Assembly (NCBI GenBank): GCA_035454085.1
Contig: DAOTEJ010000046.1
Coordinates: 1 to 20,373, forward strand
Reading direction: 5' to 3'
From: DAOTEJ01 sp035454085
Lineage (GTDB): Bacteria; Pseudomonadota; Gammaproteobacteria; Burkholderiales; Burkholderiaceae_F
Length of the DNA: 20,373 nt
Shown in pieces: positions 14,401-20,373 of the stretch; position 1 is the first letter of the stretch, and every line of letters starts with the position of its first letter. The position numbers and the translations under genes are program-made. The notes under the pieces were generated by a model. The model had not been told where the DNA came from. It saw only the letters and a list, made by a program, of their open reading frames with translations, and made no database searches.

Positions 14401-15505
14401 CTAGATGCCCTGCTTGAGGCTCGCCTCGATGAAGGGGTCCAGGTCGCCGTCGAGCACGCCCTGGGTGTTGCCGATCTCGACGTTGGTGCGCAGGTCCTTG
14501 ATGCGGCTCTGGTCCAGCACGTACGAGCGGATCTGGTGGCCCCAGCCGATGTCGCTCTTGGTGTCCTCGATGGCGGTCTGCGCCTCCTGGCGCTTGCGCA
14601 TCTCGGCCTCGTAGAGCTTGGACTTGAGCATCGCCATCGCCTCGGCCTTGTTGCGGTGCTGGCTGCGGTCGTTCTGGCTGGCCACCACGATGCCGCTGGG
14701 CAGGTGGGTGATGCGCACCGCGGACTCCGTGCGGTTGACGTGCTGGCCGCCGGCGCCCGAGGCGCGATACACGTCGACGCGCAGGTCGGCGGGGTTGATC
14801 TCGACCTCGAAGCTGTCGTCGACCTCGGGGTAGACGAACACGCTCACGAAGGAGGTGTGGCGACGCGCGTTGGAATCGAAGGGCGACTTGCGCACCAGGC
14901 GGTGCACGCCGGTCTCGGTGCGCAGCATGCCGAAGGCGTAGTCGCCGCTGATCTTGAGGGTGCAGCCCTTGATGCCGGCGACCTCGCCCTCGGCCTCGTC
15001 GAGGATCTCGGTCTTGAAGCCGCGGCGCTCGGCGTAGCGCAGGTACATGCGCTGCAGCATCGAGGCCCAGTCCTGCGCCTCGGTGCCGCCCGCGCCGGCC
15101 TGGATTTCGAGGAAGCAGTTGGCGGGGTCCAGCGGATTCGAGAACATGCGCTGGAACTCGAGCTCGCCCACCTGCTTGCCGAGCCCGGCCACGTCGGCCT
15201 CGATGGCCTCGAGCGCGGCGTAGTCGTCCTCGGCGCGCGACAGCTCGAACAGCTCCGCCGCGTCGCGCAGCCCGGCGCCGATCGTCGTCACCTTGCTGAC
15301 CACGAGGTCGAGCGCCTTCTTTTCCTTGCCCAGTTCCTGGGCGCGCTTGGGGTCGTCCCAGACCTTGGGATTCTCGAGCTCGCGATTCAGCTCTTCGAGT
15401 CGCCTCGCCTTGAGATCGACGTCAAAGATACCTCCGGAGTTCGTCGAGACGGCGCCCGAGGTCGGCGGTGTGGGTCTCGATCAGGTTGATGCGTTCGGCT
15501 TCCAT
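14401..15505 (-). CDS. prfB: peptide chain release factor 2, expressed by programmed +1 frameshift
   Basis: RF2 (UGA/UAA-specific termination), read as two joined frames. The first frame starts at ATG 15505 (MEAERINLIETH) and ends after 27 codons at an in-frame TGA (15424-15422). Skipping one base there continues as YLDVDLKARRLEELNR into the main body, giving 367 residues against 365 in E. coli. The codon-recognition tripeptide SPF falls at about 207-209 and the catalytic GGQ at about 252-254 (ASGAGGQHVNRT), both offset by two from E. coli. This is not a pseudogene: the frameshift site carries all the known signals. A candidate promoter with a perfect -10 lies in the 47-base gap after recJ. 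Confidence 0.97.
15422..15436 (-). promoter_or_regulatory. prfB programmed +1 frameshift site
   Basis: Minus strand: CGG AGG TAT CTT TGA followed by C. This holds the internal Shine-Dalgarno-like GGAGG (15435-15431), the slippery CTT and the in-frame UGA with the poor-context C after it, in the same order and spacing as the known E. coli prfB site. Low RF2 lets the ribosome slip forward by one base at CTT, so RF2 controls its own synthesis. In frame +1 the reading continues as CTT-GAC (Leu-Asp). Confidence 0.95.
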
Positions 15506-15533
15506 GGCGCGCCCGTCGTATTCGAAGCCGCGG

Positions 15534-15539
15534 ATTATA
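15534..15539 (-). promoter_or_regulatory. candidate -10 element for prfB
   Basis: A perfect TATAAT on the minus strand, in the 47-base gap between the recJ stop and the prfB start. It stands out in otherwise GC-rich DNA. No convincing -35 is found 16-18 bases upstream (CGAGGG at 17). If used, transcription would start about 20 bases before the prfB ATG and drive prfB-SDR-lysS and the downstream genes. Confidence 0.4.
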
Positions 15540-15552
15540 AGGGGCGGCCCTC

Positions 15553-17238
15553 TCAGCCCTCGGCGTGCTCGATCATCAGCTGCACGCGGCGCGTGCCGTT
15601 CCAGTCGTTCGAGGTCGGCCGGTAGGCGAGCACGGCGCGCGGCGGCAGCGGCTCGGTGCGGCGGAACCAGATCGCGTCGAAGCGCCGGCCGTCGAGCTCG
15701 AGCGCGAGCTTGAGGTGCGCGTCCTTGAGCAGGCGCTGCTCGAGCACGCGGAACTCGTTGAGGTAGAGCGGCGCCGGAAAGCCCTGGCCCCAGATCTGCG
15801 CCTCGGTGTCGGCCAGCAGGGCCAGGGTGATCTCCTCGGCCGCCAGCGGACCATCCACCGCCACCGTGCGAGCGAACAGTGCCGCCTCGGTGCTTGCCAC
15901 GGTGGCCTGCTCGAAGGCGCGCGCGAAGCCCTCGTAGCGCTCGGGCCGCAAGGTGAGCCCGGCCGCCATGGCGTGGCCGCCGAAGCGCTCGATCAGCTCG
16001 GGCTCCATTTTGCTCACGAGGTCCAGGGTGTCGCGCAGGTGCACGCCCTCGATCGAGCGCCCCGAGCCCCGCAGCCCGTCCTCGCCACGCGCGAACGCCA
16101 CGGTCGGCCGGTGGTGGCGCTCCTTGACCCGCGAGGCCACGAGCCCCACCACGCCGGGGTGCCAGCTCTCGTCGAAGAGCGTGATCGTGCGCCGCGACTC
16201 GACCTCCACGCCTTCGAGCAGGGCCTGGGCGTCGAGCTGCATGTCGCCCTCGATGTCGCGGCGCTCGCGGTTGAGCTGGTCGAGGGTGCGCGCCAGGTCC
16301 TGGGCGCGTCCCGGGTCGTCGGTGCTCAGGCACTCGATGCCCACGGTCATGTCGGTCAGTCGACCGGCCGCGTTGATCCGCGGTCCGAGCGCGAAGCCGA
16401 AGTCGGCGGCGTGCGCGCTGCGCGCGTCGCGCCCGGCCACGGCAAAGAGCGCCGCCAGCCCGGGCTGCATGCGCCCGGCGCGCACCCGCGCCAGGCCCAG
16501 GCCGACGAGCAGACGGTTGTTGCGGTCCAGACGCACCACGTCGGCCACGGTGCCCAGCGCCACGAGGTCGAGCAGGGCGTCGAGCCGCGGCTGGCTGGCC
16601 GCGTCGAAGGCGCCGCGCGCGCGCAGCTCGGCGCGCAACGCGAGCAGCACGTAGAACATCACGCCCACGCCGGCCAGATGCTTGCTCGGAAAGCCGCAGC
16701 CCGGCTGGTTGGGGTTCACGATGCAGGCGGCCTCGGGCAGCCTGTCGCCGGGCAGGTGGTGGTCGGTCACCAGCACGCGCAGGCCGAGTTCGTTGGCCCG
16801 CGCCACGCCCTCGACGCTGGCAATGCCGTTGTCCACCGTCACCAGCCAGTGTGGCCGGCGTGCCGCGGCCAGTTCGACGATCGCGGGCGTGAGCCCGTAG
16901 CCGTGCACCTGGCGGTTGGGCACGAGGTAGTCCACCTGTGCGCCCATCATGCGCAGTCCGCGCAGGGCCACGGCGCAGGCGGTGGCGCCGTCGCAGTCGT
17001 AGTCGGCCACCACCAGCAGGCGCTCGCCCGCGCCGATGGCATCGGCGAGCAGCACGGCGGCGCGCTGCGCCTGGGTGAGCTGGGCGGGCTCGACCAGACT
17101 GAGCGGCGTGGCCACGAGTTCCTGAGCGGAACGCACGCCGCGCGCCGCCATGGCACGCGCCAGGGGCCGGGGCAGGCCGCTGGCGGCGAGCGCCGCGGCC
17201 ACTCGCGGATCGAAGTCGCGCGGCACGAAGCGTGTCAT
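15553..17238 (-). CDS. recJ: single-stranded-DNA-specific exonuclease RecJ
   Basis: A 561-residue DHH-superfamily 5'-3' ssDNA exonuclease (E. coli RecJ 577), acting in RecF-pathway recombination and mismatch/base-excision repair. Metal-binding motifs are VVADYDCDGATA (motif I, 79-84 core), TVDNG (135-138) and VTDHH (DHH at 159-161). Further family blocks are GPRINAAGRLTDM, GLRGSGRSIEG and RFGGHAMAAGLTL. The ATG at 17238 overlaps the stop of the upstream gene as ATGA, indicating coupled translation. The frame is open further upstream over that gene, but the family N-terminus (MTRFVPRDFDPRV) begins here. Confidence 0.97.
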   Translation of the reverse strand: MTRFVPRDFDPRVAAALAASGLPRPLARAMAARGVRSAQELVATPLSLVEPAQLTQAQRAAVLLADAIGAGERLLVVADYDCDGATACAVALRGLRMMGAQVDYLVPNRQVHGYGLTPAIVELAAARRPHWLVTVDNGIASVEGVARANELGLRVLVTDHHLPGDRLPEAACIVNPNQPGCGFPSKHLAGVGVMFYVLLALRAELRARGAFDAASQPRLDALLDLVALGTVADVVRLDRNNRLLVGLGLARVRAGRMQPGLAALFAVAGRDARSAHAADFGFALGPRINAAGRLTDMTVGIECLSTDDPGRAQDLARTLDQLNRERRDIEGDMQLDAQALLEGVEVESRRTITLFDESWHPGVVGLVASRVKERHHRPTVAFARGEDGLRGSGRSIEGVHLRDTLDLVSKMEPELIERFGGHAMAAGLTLRPERYEGFARAFEQATVASTEAALFARTVAVDGPLAAEEITLALLADTEAQIWGQGFPAPLYLNEFRVLEQRLLKDAHLKLALELDGRRFDAIWFRRTEPLPPRAVLAYRPTSNDWNGTRRVQLMIEHAEG

Positions 17239-18290
17239 GGCGCGAGCTCCGGTTCGGTGAGCCACAGGGCGAGGCTCGGCGCGCGCCAGCTTCGCCATAC
17301 ACGCCAGCCAGCTGGGGTGTGGATCAGTTCGCGCGCGTGCTCGCCTCCGGTGGCGACGAGCCTCACCTCGGCATGACCCGCGGCGCGCGCCTGCTCGACG
17401 AGCGCCGCGACGCGCGCTTCCAGCGCCGGCAGGCACGCCAGCCACTGGCCCCAGTCGCGCAGGCGCCAGGCGGGCAGCAACTCGGACAGCACGGCCAGGC
17501 GATCGCCGCGCGTGGCCTCGGGCCAGCGTTCGCGCACGGGCGTGACCGCCGCATCGGGCAGGCCGGCAGCCAGGGCCCAGCCGCGCACCGCGGCCTCGTC
17601 GCTCATCACGGCGCGCACCGTGGCGGGCCGCAGCCTGCGCCAGACGCCGCCACCCTCGATCCAGACGCTGTTGATCGTCAGCCGCCCGGCTGCCTCGCGC
17701 TCGGCATTCAGCCCGGCCACCTCCCAGTGCATCTGCACTTCGTTGGTGAGGCGGCGCCAGGCGAGCACCGCGGCGCCGCTCGCGCTTTCCGGGCCGATGG
17801 CCTGGTCGAGCTGCGACTCCCACGCGCGCACCTGCAGGTCCCAGGGCTCGGTGCGCGACAGGAACCAGTGCTCGTCGAGTTCCTGCAGCACACAGCCGGC
17901 GGCAGCGGCCGCCTCGCGCACCGCGGGGACGCGGGCCTCGAGCTCGGCGGGCGAGGGTGGGGAGCCATCCAGCGCCGCGAGCGCCATGTGGTCGCGCGCC
18001 AGCGCACAGTGCGCCGGGCGGCAGGCCCACAGTTCGGTGGCGAGCGCCGGGCCGCCCAGCGCGCGCCATGCGTAGGGCGCCGTGATCGGCAGGCCGTCGC
18101 CGCCGAAGTAGCGCCACAGCCAGTGCAGATGAGCCGCGCCGGGGCTGAGTTCCCAGGGCAGGACCTGAAGCGGCGCCAGCCTTGCGCCGCGGGCCAGGCC
18201 CGCCAGCACGCTTGCATTGGCCGCGCGCAGTACCTCGGGGGCGAGGTCGGCGGGCAACAGGGCGCCGGGCAGGACGAGAACACAGGTCAT
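17235..18290 (-). CDS. RpfE-type conserved protein (often labelled phosphoglycerate-mutase-like)
   Basis: A 351-residue soluble protein with no signal peptide or membrane segment. It begins MTCVLVLPGALLPADLA and has the blocks LHWLWRYFGGDGLP, HMALAALDGSPPS, EHWFLSRTEPWDL, INSVWIEGGGVWR and LLPAWRLRDW. I recognise it as the conserved gene upstream of recJ in beta- and gammaproteobacteria, called RpfE-type after the Xanthomonas rpf cluster, where recJ, prfB and lysS are also neighbours. It is also annotated by similarity as a cofactor-independent phosphoglycerate mutase, but I do not see a full metal-binding set for that activity. Function unknown. It overlaps recJ by four bases and is divergent from lolC. 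Confidence 0.75.
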   Translation of the reverse strand: MTCVLVLPGALLPADLAPEVLRAANASVLAGLARGARLAPLQVLPWELSPGAAHLHWLWRYFGGDGLPITAPYAWRALGGPALATELWACRPAHCALARDHMALAALDGSPPSPAELEARVPAVREAAAAAGCVLQELDEHWFLSRTEPWDLQVRAWESQLDQAIGPESASGAAVLAWRRLTNEVQMHWEVAGLNAEREAAGRLTINSVWIEGGGVWRRLRPATVRAVMSDEAAVRGWALAAGLPDAAVTPVRERWPEATRGDRLAVLSELLPAWRLRDWGQWLACLPALEARVAALVEQARAAGHAEVRLVATGGEHARELIHTPAGWRVWRSWRAPSLALWLTEPELAP

Positions 18291-18402
18291 GGCGGCAGTT
18301 TATCGGTGCGCCCGAGGCTGCCTGCCGCGGGCGCGGGCCTTGCCAAAGCACTGCGCCACGGGCCGCATCGTTCCAAGCTCGGGTCGTCGGCGGGGCGCCG
18401 CT

Positions 18403-18408
18403 TACAAT
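18403..18408 (+). promoter_or_regulatory. candidate -10 element for lolCD
   Basis: TACAAT (18403-18408) in the divergent gap between the rpfE-like gene and lolC matches TATAAT at five of six positions. No clear -35 lies at the right spacing. Transcription would start near 18414, about 30 bases before the lolC start. No other promoter-like element was noticed in this 154-base gap. Confidence 0.4.
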
Positions 18409-18444
18409 CGCCGCTCGACCTCATCGGCTCCGCCGCGCCTGCTC

Positions 18445-19701
18445 TTGAAGCTGCCCTACGAACTTGCCATCGGCCTGCGCTATACCCGGGCGGGCCGTCG
18501 CGCCCGCCGCCGCAACGGTTTCATCTCGTTCATCTCGGGCATCTCGATGGCCTCGATCGCGCTGGGCGTGATGGCGCTCATCGTCGTGCTGTCGGTGATG
18601 AACGGCTTCCAGAAGGAGGTGCGCGACCGCATGCTCTCGGTGCTCGCGCACGTCGAGATCTCGGCCCTGGGCGGGGCGATCGACGACTGGCAGGCGGTCG
18701 AGCGCGCCGCGCGCACCCACCCCGAGGTACAGGCCGCCGCTCCCTACGTGAACTCCCAGGGCTTGTTCTCCAGCGGCGACGTGGTGCGCGGCGCTCTGGT
18801 GCGCGGCATCGAGCCGGCCGCCGAGCCGCAGGTCTCGGACATCGCCGCGCGGGTGCGCGGCGGCAAGCTCGAGGACCTTCGTTCGGGCGAGTACGGCGTG
18901 GTGCTGGGCTCGGAGCTCGCTCGCGCGCTGGGCGTGCGTCCGGGGGAAAAGGTCACGCTGATCGCACCCCAGGGCCAGGTCACGCCGGCCGGCGTGGTGC
19001 CGCGGCTCAAGCAGTTCACCGTCACCGGCGTGTTCGAGTCGGGACACTACGAGTACGACAGCTCGCTCGCACTGGTGCACCTGGACGACGCCGCGCGGCT
19101 GTTCCGCACCGGCGGCCCCACCGGCGTGCGCCTGAAGCTCACCGACATGCAGCGCGCGCCGCAGGTGGCGGCGGATCTGGCCAAGACCCTGCCGCCGGGC
19201 ATGCTGGTGCGCGACTGGTCGCGCCAGAACCGCACCTGGTTCGCGGCCGTGCAGGTCGAGAAGCGGATGATGGGCATCATCCTGTTCCTGATCGTGCTGG
19301 TGGGCGCCTTCGGGCTGGTGTCCACGCTGGTGATGACGGTGACCGAGAAGCAGAGCGACATCGCCATCCTGCGCACCCTGGGCGCGAGCCCGGCCTCGAT
19401 CATGGGCATCTTCGTGGTCCAGGGCGCGATCATCGGCGTCCTGGGGGTCGTGTTCGGGGTGGGCGCCGGACTCGCTATCGCGCACCACCTCGACACGATC
19501 CTTCCGCTGATCGAGCGCATCGTCGGCGCGCAATTGCTGCCCAAGGAGATCTACTTCATCTCCTCGCTGCCCTCCGACCCGCGCGCCAGCGACATCGTGC
19601 CCATCGCCGTGCTGTCCCTGGTGCTGTCGCTCGCCGCCACGCTCTACCCCAGCTGGCGCGCCGCGCGCACCCGTCCCGCCGAGGCTCTGCGCTATGAGTG
19701 A
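18445..19701 (+). CDS. lolC: LolC/LolE-family lipoprotein-releasing ABC transporter permease
   Basis: A 418-residue inner-membrane permease of the LolCDE complex, which extracts outer-membrane lipoproteins from the inner membrane and passes them to LolA. It has one N-terminal membrane segment (about 28-50, ending VLSVMNGF), a periplasmic domain of roughly 220 residues, then three C-terminal membrane segments. The final motif LYPSWRAARTRPAEALRYE is diagnostic. The start is placed at TTG 18445 because the residues after it (KLPYELAIGLRYTRAG) match the N-terminus of family members that start with Met; the only upstream ATGs lie in or next to the divergent gene. No clear Shine-Dalgarno. No second permease gene is seen, so it could act as a LolF-like homodimer or pair with a LolE encoded elsewhere. 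Confidence 0.93.
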   Translation: MKLPYELAIGLRYTRAGRRARRRNGFISFISGISMASIALGVMALIVVLSVMNGFQKEVRDRMLSVLAHVEISALGGAIDDWQAVERAARTHPEVQAAAPYVNSQGLFSSGDVVRGALVRGIEPAAEPQVSDIAARVRGGKLEDLRSGEYGVVLGSELARALGVRPGEKVTLIAPQGQVTPAGVVPRLKQFTVTGVFESGHYEYDSSLALVHLDDAARLFRTGGPTGVRLKLTDMQRAPQVAADLAKTLPPGMLVRDWSRQNRTWFAAVQVEKRMMGIILFLIVLVGAFGLVSTLVMTVTEKQSDIAILRTLGASPASIMGIFVVQGAIIGVLGVVFGVGAGLAIAHHLDTILPLIERIVGAQLLPKEIYFISSLPSDPRASDIVPIAVLSLVLSLAATLYPSWRAARTRPAEALRYE

Positions 19702-20368
19702 GGCGATCCGCGCGGTCGATGTGCACAAGAGCTACCGCGAGGGCAGCCTCGCGGTGGACGTGCTCAAGGGCACCAGCCTCGCCATCGCGGCGGGCGAGAT
19801 CGTGGCCATCGTCGGTGCCTCGGGCTCGGGCAAGAGCACGCTGATGCACTGCCTGGGCGGGCTCGACAGCATCGACCGCGGCAGCATCGCCATCGAGGGT
19901 CGCGAGCTGGCGCAGCTCTCGGACACCGAGCGCGGCCGCCTGCGCAACGAGCGCCTGGGCTTCGTCTACCAGTTCCATCACCTGCTGCCCGAGTTCAGCG
20001 CGCTCGACAACGTGGCCATGCCGCTGGCGATCCGGCGGCTCGCGCCCGAGGCCTCGCGCGCCCGCGCCTGCGAGGCGCTCGAGGCCGTGGGACTGGCGCA
20101 CCGGCTGCGCCACTTTCCCGGCGAACTGTCGGGCGGCGAGCGCCAGCGCACCGCGATCGCGCGCGCGATCGTCACCGGCCCGGCCTGCGTGCTGGCCGAC
20201 GAGCCCACCGGCAATCTCGACCGGGAGACCGCGGCCGCGGTGTTCGGGGTGCTGGTGGATCTGGCGCGAGGCCGAGGCACGGCCATCGCCATCGTCACCC
20301 ACGACCCGGAGCTCGCGGCGCGCTGCGACCGCACGCTGCACCTGGTCGACGGGCGCATCGCCGACTGA
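19694..20368 (+). CDS. lolD: LolD, lipoprotein-releasing ABC transporter ATPase
   Basis: A 224-residue ABC ATPase that powers LolC/E. It shows Walker A GASGSGKST (41-49), a Q-loop at VYQFHHLLPEFSALDNV (with the FHHLLPEF sequence typical of LolD), the signature LSGGE (145-149), Walker B VLADEPTGNLD (from about 166) and the switch histidine in VTHD. Its ATG overlaps the last eight bases of lolC, so the two are translationally coupled. It stops five bases before the window end and is complete. Confidence 0.97.
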   Translation: MSEAIRAVDVHKSYREGSLAVDVLKGTSLAIAAGEIVAIVGASGSGKSTLMHCLGGLDSIDRGSIAIEGRELAQLSDTERGRLRNERLGFVYQFHHLLPEFSALDNVAMPLAIRRLAPEASRARACEALEAVGLAHRLRHFPGELSGGERQRTAIARAIVTGPACVLADEPTGNLDRETAAAVFGVLVDLARGRGTAIAIVTHDPELAARCDRTLHLVDGRIAD

Positions 20369-20373
20369 GCGGG

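Noticed and set aside
14401..15505. prfB as a frameshifted pseudogene
   Set aside because: The in-frame TGA is flanked by the complete known RF2 frameshift signal, and the joined protein has normal length and motifs.
1..20373. CRISPR array, insertion sequence, integrase/att site or toxin-antitoxin module
   Set aside because: No direct repeat array, transposase or recombinase motif, or small paired ORFs were seen. The tRNA-Asn edge could be an integration target, but no att-like duplication is visible in the window.

Overview
This GC-rich window (roughly two thirds G+C by eye) reads as a chromosomal housekeeping segment of a betaproteobacterium, most likely a member of Burkholderiales. The grounds are the gene order tyrB-like / uvrB / low-molecular-weight phosphatase / complete isc operon ending in iscX, the rpfE-recJ-prfB-lysS neighbourhood, and lolC-lolD. 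No mobile element, CRISPR array, rRNA or phage gene was seen. Almost all long alternative-frame ORFs are shadows caused by high GC.

Layout. (1) 1-59, minus strand: 3'-truncated tRNA-Asn(GTT) with a candidate promoter at 70-98. (2) 121-1323, minus: aspartate/aromatic aminotransferase, divergent from uvrB (1650-3698, plus). (3) 3804-4292: LMW protein tyrosine phosphatase, then a GC-rich hairpin. (4) 4335-9974: a complete Fe-S cluster assembly operon, iscR-iscS-iscU-iscA-hscB-hscA-fdx-iscX, behind a readable sigma70-type promoter (TTGATC-N17-TAGAAT) overlapped by a strong match to a type-1 IscR box, so IscR probably represses its own operon. IscS supplies sulfur, IscU is the scaffold, IscA a carrier, HscB/HscA release the cluster, Fdx donates electrons and IscX modulates IscS. 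(5) 10010-18290, minus strand, in transcription order: rpfE-like, recJ, prfB (with programmed +1 frameshift), an SDR oxidoreductase, lysS, a NUDIX hydrolase, an SbtA-like permease and a PII-like SbtB-type protein. Spacing is very tight, with several overlaps. (6) 18445-20368, plus: lolC and lolD, the lipoprotein-releasing ABC exporter, divergent from the rpfE-like gene.

Most of the window is conserved core genome. The items most worth a second look are: the SbtA/SbtB-like pair appended by overlap to the prfB-lysS translation operon; the iscR control region, where an IscR box is followed by a separate perfect 9-bp palindrome over the -10/start; a stable hairpin directly before hscB; and a local patch of rare codons plus a perfect 8-bp inverted repeat inside uvrB. 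I found no convincing previously undescribed multi-gene system.
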